Source of the DNA: Fibrobacter sp.
GTDB lineage: Bacteria; Fibrobacterota; Fibrobacteria; Fibrobacterales; Fibrobacteraceae
Assembly (NCBI GenBank): GCA_024689485.1
Contig: JAILDK010000047.1
Location: 1 to 33,698, forward strand
Direction: 5' to 3'
Length of the DNA stretch: 33,698 nucleotides
Below, piece by piece: positions 1 to 7,814 of this stretch. The notes under the pieces were generated by a model. That model did no database searches and had not been told where the DNA came from. It saw only the letters and a list, made by a program, of their open reading frames with translations. The translations under genes and the position numbers were made by a program. Every line of letters starts with the position of its first letter. Position 1 is the stretch's first letter.

Positions 1-67
1 AGAATACATGATTCTCTCCCAGCTTATCTATAGCAGCCTGTTGTCCTGCAAAGTCTGTAGTTCCATG

Positions 68-111
68 CCGAGTGGAGAGGCGGATGCCGTGCGCACCCTG
101 TGCAGTAACAG
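68..111. repeat. Degenerate direct repeat, copy A
   Basis: This 44-bp segment matches 247-290 at 37 of 44 positions without gaps. The first 22 bases differ at one position and the last block, tgtgcagtaa, is identical. The variable middle contains the palindrome GTGCGCAC in this copy. No coding frame is convincing here. It may be a dispersed intergenic repeat of this genome, but only two copies are visible in the window. Confidence 0.6.
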
Positions 112-246
112 CTCGTGCCGAGCAAGAGCCTTTCCTGGCGCGACCGGCGCCCAACGAGATCTAGTCCCGTTCTCTAGCGGCGCTCTGCCGATCGCGAATG
201 CAAGCCGACAGGCCTATGCTTTTGATCGCTGAGCGAGCAAAGCGAG

Positions 247-290
247 CCGAGTGGAGAAGCGGATGCCGCACGCGGCTTGTGCAGTAAGAG
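247..290. repeat. Degenerate direct repeat, copy B
   Basis: Second copy of the 44-bp repeat at 68-111. It is preceded by a run of gag/gcgag-rich sequence (about 229-249). The variable middle forms the inverted repeat GCCGC-AC-GCGGC, so a dyad is kept at this place although its bases differ from copy A. The rest of 1-322 shows no supportable gene. Confidence 0.6.
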
Positions 291-318
291 TTTCGTTTTG
301 GAAAGGAACCTTTTATGC

Positions 319-354
319 AAAAAAAGAGCCTCTCCACACGGAGAAGCTCTTTTC
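319..354 (-). terminator. Rho-independent terminator of the mannanase gene
   Basis: A 13-bp stem (323-335 with 340-352) encloses the loop acac. On the minus strand it is followed by seven T. The single non-Watson-Crick position (330/345) is G-U in the minus-strand RNA but C-A in the plus-strand RNA, so the hairpin is best formed by the transcript of the gene ending at 375. Confidence 0.85.
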
Positions 355-374
355 AAAAGCTCAGCGGTTAAGCC

Positions 375-2333
375 TTACTTGATGCGGATCGCCTTTGCAG
401 AAGAGAAGCCTGCACCCTTCACCTGAAGGATGTAGTTGCCTTGCGGAACGCCCGAAAGATTGAACTGGTGCACGCCAGCAGAGAGAGAACCTTGGTTGAA
501 GTTCTTCACCTGATGACCCGTCACGTCGAAGAGGGCGATGTTCGCCTTGCCAGCCTTCGGAACGGAAATCGAAAGCGTGCGGTTCTGAACGCTCATCTTC
601 ACCGCATTTGCAACAGAAGCAATCTTTTCAATTGCCAAACCATTACCTAAACCGATGATTTGCACGGAGAGATTTTGAGCCTGTTCCACTTCAATTTCTT
701 CCGTCGGATCATCGAAGGCGTTGAGAACAACGCCCGTATTGGTCTTCACTGCGTCATAATAAACGTCGCCATTGAAGCCGGTTGCAAAGATTTCGATATA
801 GACCTTGAAGATGTTGCTCATGAAGGTCGTGTAATCCGTACCGGTCAAAACAACCTGATCCTTGGCGGTCGTCGAAAGGTCAATCGTGCAAGTCGTCGAG
901 TCGCCTGCATTGACCCAGCAACCTTCCGGCTGTGCCCATGCCCAGCTGGTGCTTCCGTTGCCGAGGAATGCGATGGTGAACCAAATGCCGGAAAGCTTGT
1001 TCGTGTTGTAAACGTTGAAGGTAATTGTGCTGGCCGTCGAAAGATCGATAGCGCTTGCGCTCTGGATAATCACGTTACCCTTGGCGGTATCGCTTGTGGC
1101 AGAAGTCGAAATCGAAGCGCGGAGCCAGCCGTTCGTTGCGGTATCGCCCGGAACGACGACTTCAATAGTGCGAGCGGTGTCGAGATCGCCGAGAGCATAA
1201 CCGGCTTCACAGGCAGCCACTTTAGAAGTGCTGAGCGTATAGCTATTCCAACCCGGCATTTCGTCCAAAGTGATGACACAGTCGGAACCCATATTGGCTT
1301 TCCAAACGGCGTCCACCGTCTGATCCAGGAAGAGACCGCCCCAACTCTGGTACCACGGCATCCACCAGGACCAAGCAACGTTGTTTGCATTCATCACGGA
1401 AATATCCGGAATGGAACCATTTTCGGAAACGGCAAACATCTTGTCCGTACCGAAGTTGGTGGTGAGTTCCGAGTAAGCGGTGATGAACTTGGAGGAATAG
1501 TCCCAAGCATCGTATATGTCCAAGCTGATGACGTCATACTTCGATGCGCCCGGGTTCCAGTCGGTATCGCTCGAATATTCCGGGTTCCAGACCCAGACCA
1601 GGTTGTTCACGCCCTTGACCGTCACCATTTCATCGTAGATGAGGTTGTAAAGAGCCTGGAATGCGGCACCACCCTTGGTGCCCCACCAGAACCATCCGCC
1701 GCTCGCTTCGTGAATCGGGCGGAAAACAGCGGCGACGCCAGCAGTCTGCAAGCCGAGGAACATATCGGCGATTTCGTCGATATCGCTCACGAGTTGCTTA
1801 TAGGTGTCGGATTCCGTATTCCAGGTGCAGCTTGCCGTGCAAGACGGGTCGGTAAAGCCCTGGGTGAAGTCGAATTCGGTATAGGTGGTTGCGTTGCCGG
1901 ACTTGGTATAGAATGCATCGACCTGATCGCTCGGGTCCTTCCAGTGCCAGGTGAATGCCGGAATGCCGCCTTTGTTCCACAGGTCGGTCGCCAAGGCGAG
2001 TGTCTTTTCCGTATAAGCCTTGTACCAATCAGGCTCCGTCTGTAAACCGGTAGCGAACAAAAAGTCAAAACCGACAAGAGCTGGCGCTTTTCCGCTTCTC
2101 TCGGTAAGAATCTTTACGTCAATGCTGTTTTCAATTTCTCCCGTGTAAAGGGTGTCTACGTTACCCGTCATGACACCGGAAACGGTCTTGACGCCGTAAT
2201 TCACCGCGAGGAAGTTGTAAAGTTTTTGGGCGCCTTCGGTTGCGTTGGCGTTGACCGGGGAATAACTGACGTCAGCCTGTGCTGTGAGGGCACAGAAACC
2301 TGCCGCGAGAAGAGATTTTTTGAGAATATTCAT
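375..2333 (-). CDS. Secreted GH26 beta-mannanase with C-terminal sorting-type domain
   Basis: Predicted 652-aa mannan endo-1,4-beta-mannosidase that hydrolyses internal beta-1,4-mannosyl bonds of plant mannans outside the cell. Residues 1-20 form a signal peptide ending LTAQA. The GH26 domain covers about 27-345. It has the acid/base motif FRPIHEASGGWFWWG (Glu209) and the nucleophile in AVSENGS (Glu304). Residues about 381-535 look like a beta-sandwich carbohydrate-binding module. The last 70 residues (about 580-652) resemble the C-terminal domains used for sorting or surface attachment in the FCB group (type IX-like), ending in a basic tail. The ATG at 2333 is preferred because AGGAG (2341-2345) lies 7 nt upstream; GTG at 2339 would leave almost no spacing. 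A promoter-like TTTC-N20-TATTTTTC lies upstream. The gene is monocistronic and followed by its own terminator. The mannanase call is firm; the export route is inferred. Confidence 0.93.
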   Translation of the reverse strand: MNILKKSLLAAGFCALTAQADVSYSPVNANATEGAQKLYNFLAVNYGVKTVSGVMTGNVDTLYTGEIENSIDVKILTERSGKAPALVGFDFLFATGLQTEPDWYKAYTEKTLALATDLWNKGGIPAFTWHWKDPSDQVDAFYTKSGNATTYTEFDFTQGFTDPSCTASCTWNTESDTYKQLVSDIDEIADMFLGLQTAGVAAVFRPIHEASGGWFWWGTKGGAAFQALYNLIYDEMVTVKGVNNLVWVWNPEYSSDTDWNPGASKYDVISLDIYDAWDYSSKFITAYSELTTNFGTDKMFAVSENGSIPDISVMNANNVAWSWWMPWYQSWGGLFLDQTVDAVWKANMGSDCVITLDEMPGWNSYTLSTSKVAACEAGYALGDLDTARTIEVVVPGDTATNGWLRASISTSATSDTAKGNVIIQSASAIDLSTASTITFNVYNTNKLSGIWFTIAFLGNGSTSWAWAQPEGCWVNAGDSTTCTIDLSTTAKDQVVLTGTDYTTFMSNIFKVYIEIFATGFNGDVYYDAVKTNTGVVLNAFDDPTEEIEVEQAQNLSVQIIGLGNGLAIEKIASVANAVKMSVQNRTLSISVPKAGKANIALFDVTGHQVKNFNQGSLSAGVHQFNLSGVPQGNYILQVKGAGFSSAKAIRIK

Positions 2334-2360
2334 CAACACACTCCTAAAAAAATATCAAGG

Positions 2361-2392
2361 GAAAAATAAACTTTTATCTCGATATGCGGAAA
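2361..2392 (-). promoter_or_regulatory. Candidate promoter of the mannanase gene
   Basis: Reading the minus strand, TTTC (2392-2389), 20 bp, then TATTTTTC (2368-2361) resembles the Bacteroidota pattern TTTG-N19-21-TAnnTTTG with one mismatch in each box. Transcription would start near 2357, leaving a leader of about 24 nt that includes AGGAG. Confidence 0.45.
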
Positions 2393-2464
2393 TGAAAAAA
2401 TCCTTGCATTGGATGTTTTACAAAACCCGTGTAACTAGAAATTTTCAATAGGGACTTTTGAAGC

Positions 2465-2495
2465 AAAAAACCCCGCCAGAAGGCAGGGCTTTTAA
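2465..2495 (-). terminator. Rho-independent terminator of ychF
   Basis: In the minus-strand RNA, CCCUGCC pairs with GGCGGGG (one U-G pair) around a short UUCU loop, extended by flanking A-U pairs and followed by a T tract. It lies just past the stop at 2514. Confidence 0.8.
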
Positions 2496-2513
2496 AGTCA
2501 ACTGGGTAAAAAT

Positions 2514-3617
2514 TTACACGTTGAAGAGGTAGTACATGATGTCGCCGTCCTTCACCACGTATTCCTTACCTTCGGTGCGGACAACGCCCGCTTCCTTTGC
2601 CGCGTTCCAGGAACCGTACTTGCGGAAGTCTTCAAAGGCGAGAGTTTCTGCGCGGATGAAGCCCTTTTCGAAGTCGGAGTGGATAACGCCAGCGCACTGC
2701 GGAGCCTTGGAACCCTTTTCGAATGTCCAGGCGCGGCATTCCTTTTCGCCAGCAGTAAAGAAGGTTTGCAGACCGAGGATGCGGTAACCTTCGCGGACAA
2801 CAGAGTCGAGTCCGGATTCTTCCATGCCGTAGTCCTTCAAAAGTTCCGCCTTGTCTTCCGGTTCCATCGTGGAAAGTTCTTCTTCGATCTTGCCGCTGAT
2901 CACGACAACGGATGCGCCCTGCTTTGCGGCGAATTCCTTCAGCTGGTCCACATAGGCGTTGCCCTTCTTTTCGAGGTCATCTTCGCGGATGTTGGCGCAG
3001 TAGAAGAGAGGCTTTGCGGTGAGGAGGGCGAGGTCCTGAATGATCGCGTCGAGAGCGTCGCCGTTCTTGCCGATGTATTCACGGGCGCTGTGGCCTTCTT
3101 CGAGGCCCTTCTTCAACAGTTCGCAGGCTTCGAGATTTTCCTTTGCCTTGGCGTTGCCCGTGCGAGCGGACTTTGCTTCGGTGTTCAAACGTTTTTCAAC
3201 GGAGTCCAAGTCCTTGAGAATGAGTTCCGTTTCGATGATGTCGACGTCGCGGACCGGGTCAACGGAACCGAGGACGTGCGTGATGTCGTCATCTTCAAAG
3301 CAGCGGACCACTTCCATGATGGCGTTGCATTCGCGGATGTGGGTCAGGAACTGGTTGCCGAGACCTTCACCCTTGCTTGCGCCCTTCACAAGGCCAGCGA
3401 TGTCGACGAATTCCGTCACAGCTGGCACAATGGACTTCGGATTGTAGACCTTGACGAGTTCGTCGAGACGGCTGTCGGGAACGCTCACCATACCCACGTT
3501 CGGTTCGATGGTGCAGAACGGATAGTTTGCCGCTTCTGCGCCTGCGTTCGTGATGGCATTGAAAATGGTGCTTTTGCCGACGTTCGGAAGACCGACGATA
3601 CCGCATTTAAGACTCAT
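2514..3617 (-). CDS. ychF: Redox-regulated ATPase/GTPase YchF (Obg-like)
   Basis: A 367-aa cytoplasmic P-loop NTPase of the Obg/YchF family, ribosome-associated and usually ATP-preferring. The P-loop GLPNVGKST (residues 9-17) follows the characteristic start MSLKCGIVG. The G3-type motif is DIAGLVKGASKGEGLGN, followed by the helical insertion. The C-terminal TGS-type region contains TFFTAGEKECRAW and ends in DGDIMYYLFNV, as in E. coli YchF (363 aa). The open frame continues far upstream, but ATG 3617 has AAGGAG (3624-3629) six bases before it and gives the usual family length. It is divergent from the lipoprotein gene at 3663. Confidence 0.96.
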   Translation of the reverse strand: MSLKCGIVGLPNVGKSTIFNAITNAGAEAANYPFCTIEPNVGMVSVPDSRLDELVKVYNPKSIVPAVTEFVDIAGLVKGASKGEGLGNQFLTHIRECNAIMEVVRCFEDDDITHVLGSVDPVRDVDIIETELILKDLDSVEKRLNTEAKSARTGNAKAKENLEACELLKKGLEEGHSAREYIGKNGDALDAIIQDLALLTAKPLFYCANIREDDLEKKGNAYVDQLKEFAAKQGASVVVISGKIEEELSTMEPEDKAELLKDYGMEESGLDSVVREGYRILGLQTFFTAGEKECRAWTFEKGSKAPQCAGVIHSDFEKGFIRAETLAFEDFRKYGSWNAAKEAGVVRTEGKEYVVKDGDIMYYLFNV

Positions 3618-3641
3618 GATGAACTCCTTGCTATTCGCGGT

Positions 3642-3649
3642 CAAATTTA
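3642..3649 (-). promoter_or_regulatory. -7 box of ychF promoter (TAAATTTG)
   Basis: The minus strand reads TAAATTTG, an exact match to the Bacteroidota -7 consensus TAnnTTTG. It is preceded by GC, which also makes it resemble an extended -10. The predicted start is near 3638, giving a 21-nt leader that contains the AAGGAG of ychF. No matching TTTG is seen at -33. Confidence 0.45.
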
Positions 3650-3662
3650 GCATTTTTGTAGT

Positions 3663-4499
3663 ATGAAGTCTGCGAAAGTTCTCAAATATTCCGCTTTGTT
3701 TCTGACCTTTTTCCTCGCTTCCTGCGCCGGGAACCGCGCTGCCGAAAATCCGATGGGAGATTCGGGCTGTGCCGAGTGCGGCGAACAGGGGGAACTTGAA
3801 CTGGAAATTTTCGACGAAAAAGGCTTTGTCGAAATCAACCCGGAACTTTTGAAAACGCTCGACCCTAAGGCGACTCTCGGCAGTTTCCCTGCGCAAAGAA
3901 TTGTCGCCGACTGCCCGGAAGACGAAAAGATCTGCCACAGCTTTAGCGAAGACGCGGTAGACTTTGACCTGGCGCATTTTGAAGATTCCCTGCTCGAAAA
4001 GCGCTTTCCGCAGATGGTCCATGAGCAGATGCTCGAAGGACTTCGCATTCCGGAAGCGGATTCGGCAAAAATCAAAACCGAAATGGAAAACCTGTTAAAG
4101 CTCTCCTTTGCAGACGGGGAACCTTTGAATTCGCTTTCGCCCTGGGAATCCCGCGCCGATTTTCCGATTGCCTATTCCGCATTCAACAGAGCTGTTCCTG
4201 CGAATCTGAAAAAAGCGCTTTCCCAAATCGGAAAAAAATACAATGTCCGCTACCTGTCGATTCCGGTGACGGTACAGGTTCAGATCCTTCCGGACCTCGG
4301 CCGTAGCGGAGGCTTTACGTGGAAGTCTCTGTGGACACTGTGGGACGCTCGCCAGGGAGAACTCTTGCTTTTGAGCTATAACCGCTTTACAGCCAAAACG
4401 ACGAGCCGCATCGCACCGGAGCGAGGCTGGGCAAAACCGTTTGCCGACCGCTTGGACAGCGCCTTAAACCGCGATCCGTCCACAATCGAAAATCATTAA
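3663..4499 (+). CDS. Predicted lipoprotein of unknown function
   Basis: A 278-aa protein that I do not recognise. Residues 1-20 form a lipoprotein signal peptide with lipobox LASC (Cys21), so it is probably membrane-anchored in the envelope. The mature start is followed by a short linker with two nearby cysteines (CAEC, about 38-41), then an acidic mixed alpha/beta region without known motifs. A segment around residues 195-245 (KYNVRYLSIPVTVQVQILP to WDARQGELLLLS) has alternating hydrophobic strands like a small beta-domain. No Shine-Dalgarno precedes ATG 3663. Its stop is only 12 bp from the stop of the convergent GH8 gene, with no terminator hairpin between them. Confidence 0.8.
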   Translation: MKSAKVLKYSALFLTFFLASCAGNRAAENPMGDSGCAECGEQGELELEIFDEKGFVEINPELLKTLDPKATLGSFPAQRIVADCPEDEKICHSFSEDAVDFDLAHFEDSLLEKRFPQMVHEQMLEGLRIPEADSAKIKTEMENLLKLSFADGEPLNSLSPWESRADFPIAYSAFNRAVPANLKKALSQIGKKYNVRYLSIPVTVQVQILPDLGRSGGFTWKSLWTLWDARQGELLLLSYNRFTAKTTSRIAPERGWAKPFADRLDSALNRDPSTIENH

Positions 4500-4511
4500 A
4501 ATTATAAAAGC

Positions 4512-5651
4512 TTAATCGACTAAAGCGAGATACCCTAAAAGGTACAGAAGCCCGTCGTAATAGCGCCACGTTCCCGTGGGAACCGGCGTATTCCAAAGGG
4601 TGAAAAGGAAGGGCTTTGCGAGCGCGATGTCGCTTGCATTGGAAAGGTCCAAAGCGCTTGTCGCCGCCGCATTCATCGCAATCAGTCCCGTCGTCTGGGA
4701 ACGTGCTTCTTTCGGAAAATCGGAACCGTCTACGGCGTAGTCGGCAAGATAGGGCTGATTCGCGGTAAAAAATTTCAACAACCGACGAATCGCTTCGCGT
4801 TCAAAATGCTTTGCGTCTTCACGCACGTCTTCGCAGACTCCCGGAATTTCCCAGTTGTAATCGAGGGCAAGGTTCAGGGCAACGCGCCAAGCGTCTCCGC
4901 TAAAGCATTCGCTCGTCGGGAAAAAGTCCGTATGCTTCGGAGTTCCGTCGTATTCCGAATAATCCGACGTAAGACCGGTCAGGGGGTGAACCGCCTTTTT
5001 CAAATAGGCAAGGCTTTCTTTGTAAACGCGTTCCCAAAAAGCGTCGCCGGTTGCTTCCGCATAAAGGCGGTAGAAGGCGAGCGTGTGATAGCTCGGGTCG
5101 GTATAGTCGTTGCCTTCCATCGGGGAAAATCTCACCAGGGCGCGTTCCCTGTCGAACATGGAACGGACTTTGCCCTGTGTATCCTTGTAAAGCATCTGCT
5201 TTAAAAGTGCAACGGCTTCTTCTTTGTATTCGGGCTTGTTAAAGTTTTTGGCCGCTATCAAAAGGGCTGCGGCAATGTATTCTTCGCCATCGGGAGCGGC
5301 GCCGCGATCCATTTTGTAAAAGCTCTCATGGGAGCTGTCGGGAAGGCCGACTTGCCAGGCGAAATAAGGCGCATAGTCGCCGGTGTCGTTTCTTAAATAT
5401 TTTTTGGTGAAATTCCAAAGTGCGTCAAAGTCTTCTTCTTGGCCGAGCCTTGCCGAAATGTACATGCCGTAGCTCATGCCTTCGCTGCGCACGTCGGAGT
5501 GTCCGATGTCGACAATGTACTTGAGAGCCTGGTGGTTAAAACAAATGCGTTCTTTTTCCGCGTCACCGAAAAAAAGCTGGTTGTAGGCTTTTTCAATTTG
5601 TGCGCGAACGCTCGGGTCTGGTTTTCCGATGAGCTTCAAAGGACTGTTCAT
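4512..5651 (-). CDS. GH8 reducing-end xylose-releasing exo-oligoxylanase
   Basis: A 379-aa protein matching the Rex group of glycoside hydrolase family 8, which removes xylose from the reducing end of xylo-oligosaccharides by inversion. DVRSEGMSYGMYIS holds the general acid (Glu57), APDGEEYIAAAL follows, then FSPMEGNDYTDPSYHTLAFY, and SGDAWRVALNLALDYNW holds the probable base (Asp253). The length agrees with known Rex enzymes (about 380-390 aa). There is no signal peptide, so it should act in the cytoplasm on imported oligosaccharides. It is the last gene of a five-gene operon and starts 3 nt after the HAD gene stops. Another GH8 specificity is possible, but the SEGMSYGM block and the lack of export favour Rex. 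Confidence 0.88.
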   Translation of the reverse strand: MNSPLKLIGKPDPSVRAQIEKAYNQLFFGDAEKERICFNHQALKYIVDIGHSDVRSEGMSYGMYISARLGQEEDFDALWNFTKKYLRNDTGDYAPYFAWQVGLPDSSHESFYKMDRGAAPDGEEYIAAALLIAAKNFNKPEYKEEAVALLKQMLYKDTQGKVRSMFDRERALVRFSPMEGNDYTDPSYHTLAFYRLYAEATGDAFWERVYKESLAYLKKAVHPLTGLTSDYSEYDGTPKHTDFFPTSECFSGDAWRVALNLALDYNWEIPGVCEDVREDAKHFEREAIRRLLKFFTANQPYLADYAVDGSDFPKEARSQTTGLIAMNAAATSALDLSNASDIALAKPFLFTLWNTPVPTGTWRYYDGLLYLLGYLALVD

Positions 5652-5654
5652 TTT

Positions 5655-6311
5655 TTAACCGTTTTTAAAGATGTCAAAAAGGGAGGAACCGTTTTGGAAA
5701 AGGCGAGTCTGCATACCGACCGAGGCGGCTCCGCGAATGTCGCGTTCCGGATCGTCGCCGACAAAAAGCGTTTCTTCTGCCTGGGTGCCTAAACGTTCGA
5801 GAGCGATTTTGAAAATTTCGGGATCGGGCTTGCGCACATGGACTTCGCCCGAGATAACGACCGCATCCAGAATCTTTAAGAGACCGTGTTTGCGCAACAC
5901 TTTGCGCACATGCGGTGCGTGCTGAAAATTGGAAATGACGCCGATTTTAACGCCCTGTTCCTTGAGCTTTTTCAAGAGCGGGATCGTTTGCGGATGGATG
6001 GGCACGAGTCTTTGCCAGCGGTTCATCGAAATGGCGGCGGTGTGCTTGATCCAGTTGTAATCGGGTTTCGCACCGAAAAATTCGGCGAGTTTTTTGAGAC
6101 GGAGTTCGTATTGCGTGTACTGGTCCGTATCAGGTACCGTTTCCGTAAAAAAGTGCTTGCACTGTTTGGAAACCTGCGAAACGGAAACGGAAACGCCGAG
6201 TTCTTTTAACGCACGAGTGACATCCTCGTGCCAGAGCCCAAAAGCCTTGGACATATTGCCATAGGTATAGAGGGTTCCGTAAAGATCGAAAAGAACGCCG
6301 GCGATTTCCAT
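5655..6311 (-). CDS. HAD-superfamily hydrolase
   Basis: A 218-aa cytoplasmic HAD hydrolase. Motif I is LFDLYGTLYTY: the nucleophile Asp9 is present, but the usual second Asp (DxD) is Tyr, as in the haloacid-dehalogenase/FDxYGTL branch. A helical cap follows (about 17-90). Motif II is GVISNFQ, motif III is around VRKPDPEIF, and motif IV is FVGDDPERDIRGA. The substrate cannot be read from sequence; a small phosphorylated metabolite or sugar phosphate would fit the carbohydrate neighbours but is a guess. It lies between the Dabb gene (9-nt gap) and GH8 (3-nt gap), in the same operon. There is no strong Shine-Dalgarno, so coupling to the upstream gene is likely. Confidence 0.88.
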   Translation of the reverse strand: MEIAGVLFDLYGTLYTYGNMSKAFGLWHEDVTRALKELGVSVSVSQVSKQCKHFFTETVPDTDQYTQYELRLKKLAEFFGAKPDYNWIKHTAAISMNRWQRLVPIHPQTIPLLKKLKEQGVKIGVISNFQHAPHVRKVLRKHGLLKILDAVVISGEVHVRKPDPEIFKIALERLGTQAEETLFVGDDPERDIRGAASVGMQTRLFQNGSSLFDIFKNG

Positions 6312-6320
6312 TGCGAAGTC

Positions 6321-6623
6321 TTAGACCTCGTAATCGATGACGCAACGGTCAGAAGCGACCTTGGCCATGAAGTGCTTGATTTCGACGTGAGCCGGGAAGT
6401 CCTGGTAGAAGTCGAGATCTGCCTTGGTGTTGAAAGAAGTCAAAAGACCGACGTCCCAAGCGGCAGCGCTGCGGTTAAAGTCCACACCGGATTCGATCGA
6501 AACGAGACCCGGAACCTTGCCTTCGAGCGCCTTGAACTTTTCCACAATCTTCTTGCCGTTTTCGGCTGCGGTTGCGCCTTCTGCTTCTGCCTTCAACTTC
6601 CAGAGAACGATATGCTTGATCAT
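6321..6623 (-). CDS. Dabb (stress-responsive alpha/beta barrel) domain protein
   Basis: A 100-aa single-domain protein of the Dabb family, ferredoxin-like dimers of mostly unknown function. Family features are the start MIKHIVLWKLK, the central VPGLVSIESGVDF, and the C-terminal block DLDFYQDFPAHVEIKHF. An AAAGG sequence six nt before ATG 6623 supports the start. It begins 3 nt after the GT4 gene stops and is third in the five-gene operon. Nothing in sequence gives a substrate. Confidence 0.88.
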   Translation of the reverse strand: MIKHIVLWKLKAEAEGATAAENGKKIVEKFKALEGKVPGLVSIESGVDFNRSAAAWDVGLLTSFNTKADLDFYQDFPAHVEIKHFMAKVASDRCVIDYEV

Positions 6624-6626
6624 AGA

Positions 6627-7814
6627 TCACCTTTGTACGAGCTTTTGATACATGGCGAATTGCCGCTCAAAGCAACTTTGCCAACTGAATTTTTTCGCGT
6701 ATTCCACAGATTTCTGCTTCAACTGCGCCATATCCATTTTAGAAATTTTCACAATGGCCTGAGCCAGAGCTTGCGGAGTGCGTTCTTCCAGAAGCACTCC
6801 GGCGCCCGATTCGCGCAGATGTTCGCCCGCGGCGCCGGTCGATGCGGCGACAAGCGCATCGCCGCAAGCGAGACTTTCGAGGATCGAAAGCCCAAAGGTT
6901 TCCCAGCCCGAAAGCGCAAGTCCCATGTCGACGCTCGCATAATGGCGAGCCATTTCAGCAGTACTTTTGATAAAGCCTTCGTAGCGGATATGCTTGTACT
7001 TTTTGGCCGCTTCTTCGACAAGCGGAAGGTCCGGGCCTGTGCCTGCAAAAAGGACGGCCGGTTCGCTGTCGAGTTCCTTGCAAAGAATCGGATACGCTTC
7101 GAGGAAAAGACGCAGACCCTTTTCGTCGCAAAAACGATGCGGGAAGAAAATCGTCAAACGGTTCGGATCGCCGTCTTTGAGTTCTTGCACCAGGGCTTCG
7201 TCACGGACTTCGGGGCGGAAGGTTTCGAGGTCCACACCGAGCGGAATCCATTCAAGCTGTTCCGGCTTAAAACCGTTGGCCTGGATGCGGTCCATCACTT
7301 CATGGGAACTCGCTTCGATTTTCGCATATTTTTTAAAGCTCGAACGGGCATAGGCAAAAGCTATCGACTGCGCCTTTTTGGCAAAGCGGGGGAATCCCCA
7401 TTTTTCAAAAAAGCGGCGCACGTACGTCACCGGAAAATCGGCATGCCAGAATGCGGTGAGGATCGGCTTTTTGGGGCAGCCTGCGCAAGCCTTTTCAATC
7501 GCCTTCGGCAAAATGTACGGGGAACCGACTTCGATAATATCGGGCTTGTACTTGGCGATTGTCGGCTTCAAATCGATCTGCTTCCACAGAAAGCGGTATT
7601 CCCAGTTTCCCGGAAAACGAAACGCCTTGGTATGCTCAATGATCAGCGAATCGGAAACTTTTTCGGTATAGGTTTTTCCGTCGTTCTGCACAAAGACGAG
7701 CAAGGCGTCGGGATGATTCTTGTAATACTTCATCCTTTCCAGATGGTAGCGGCGAACACCGCCTCCGGAAGGGCTCCAGAAGTTGTTGTAATCGACAATA
7801 ACGAGTCGGCTCAT
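6627..7814 (-). CDS. GT4-family glycosyltransferase
   Basis: A 395-aa GT-B fold glycosyltransferase (family GT4), probably transferring a sugar from a nucleotide-sugar donor in the cytoplasm. The N-terminal domain has the glycine-rich acceptor loop SPSGGGVRRYHLERM. The C-terminal domain has RLTIFFPHRF, the hinge LFAGTGPDLP, and the EX7E donor-site motif in WETFGLSILESLACGDALV (Glu305 and Glu313). There is no signal peptide or clear membrane segment. Its ATG overlaps the stop of the upstream primase-like gene by four bases (ATGA, 7811-7814), indicating translational coupling. Acceptor and product are not deducible. Confidence 0.9.
   Translation of the reverse strand: MSRLVIVDYNNFWSPSGGGVRRYHLERMKYYKNHPDALLVFVQNDGKTYTEKVSDSLIIEHTKAFRFPGNWEYRFLWKQIDLKPTIAKYKPDIIEVGSPYILPKAIEKACAGCPKKPILTAFWHADFPVTYVRRFFEKWGFPRFAKKAQSIAFAYARSSFKKYAKIEASSHEVMDRIQANGFKPEQLEWIPLGVDLETFRPEVRDEALVQELKDGDPNRLTIFFPHRFCDEKGLRLFLEAYPILCKELDSEPAVLFAGTGPDLPLVEEAAKKYKHIRYEGFIKSTAEMARHYASVDMGLALSGWETFGLSILESLACGDALVAASTGAAGEHLRESGAGVLLEERTPQALAQAIVKISKMDMAQLKQKSVEYAKKFSWQSCFERQFAMYQKLVQR

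Noticed and set aside
8-356. Short open frames in the left end
   Set aside because: They cross the 44-bp repeats and the terminator, have no ribosome-binding site and no protein-like composition.
660-2045. A 461-codon open frame on the plus strand
   Set aside because: It is antisense to the GH26 mannanase, whose catalytic motifs are unambiguous. The frame encodes an Arg/His/Gly-rich sequence without domains and reflects codon bias on the other strand.
3618-4022. N-terminal extension of YchF by about 135 residues
   Set aside because: The extension is antisense to the lipoprotein gene, and the ATG at 3617 has a good Shine-Dalgarno and the canonical family start.
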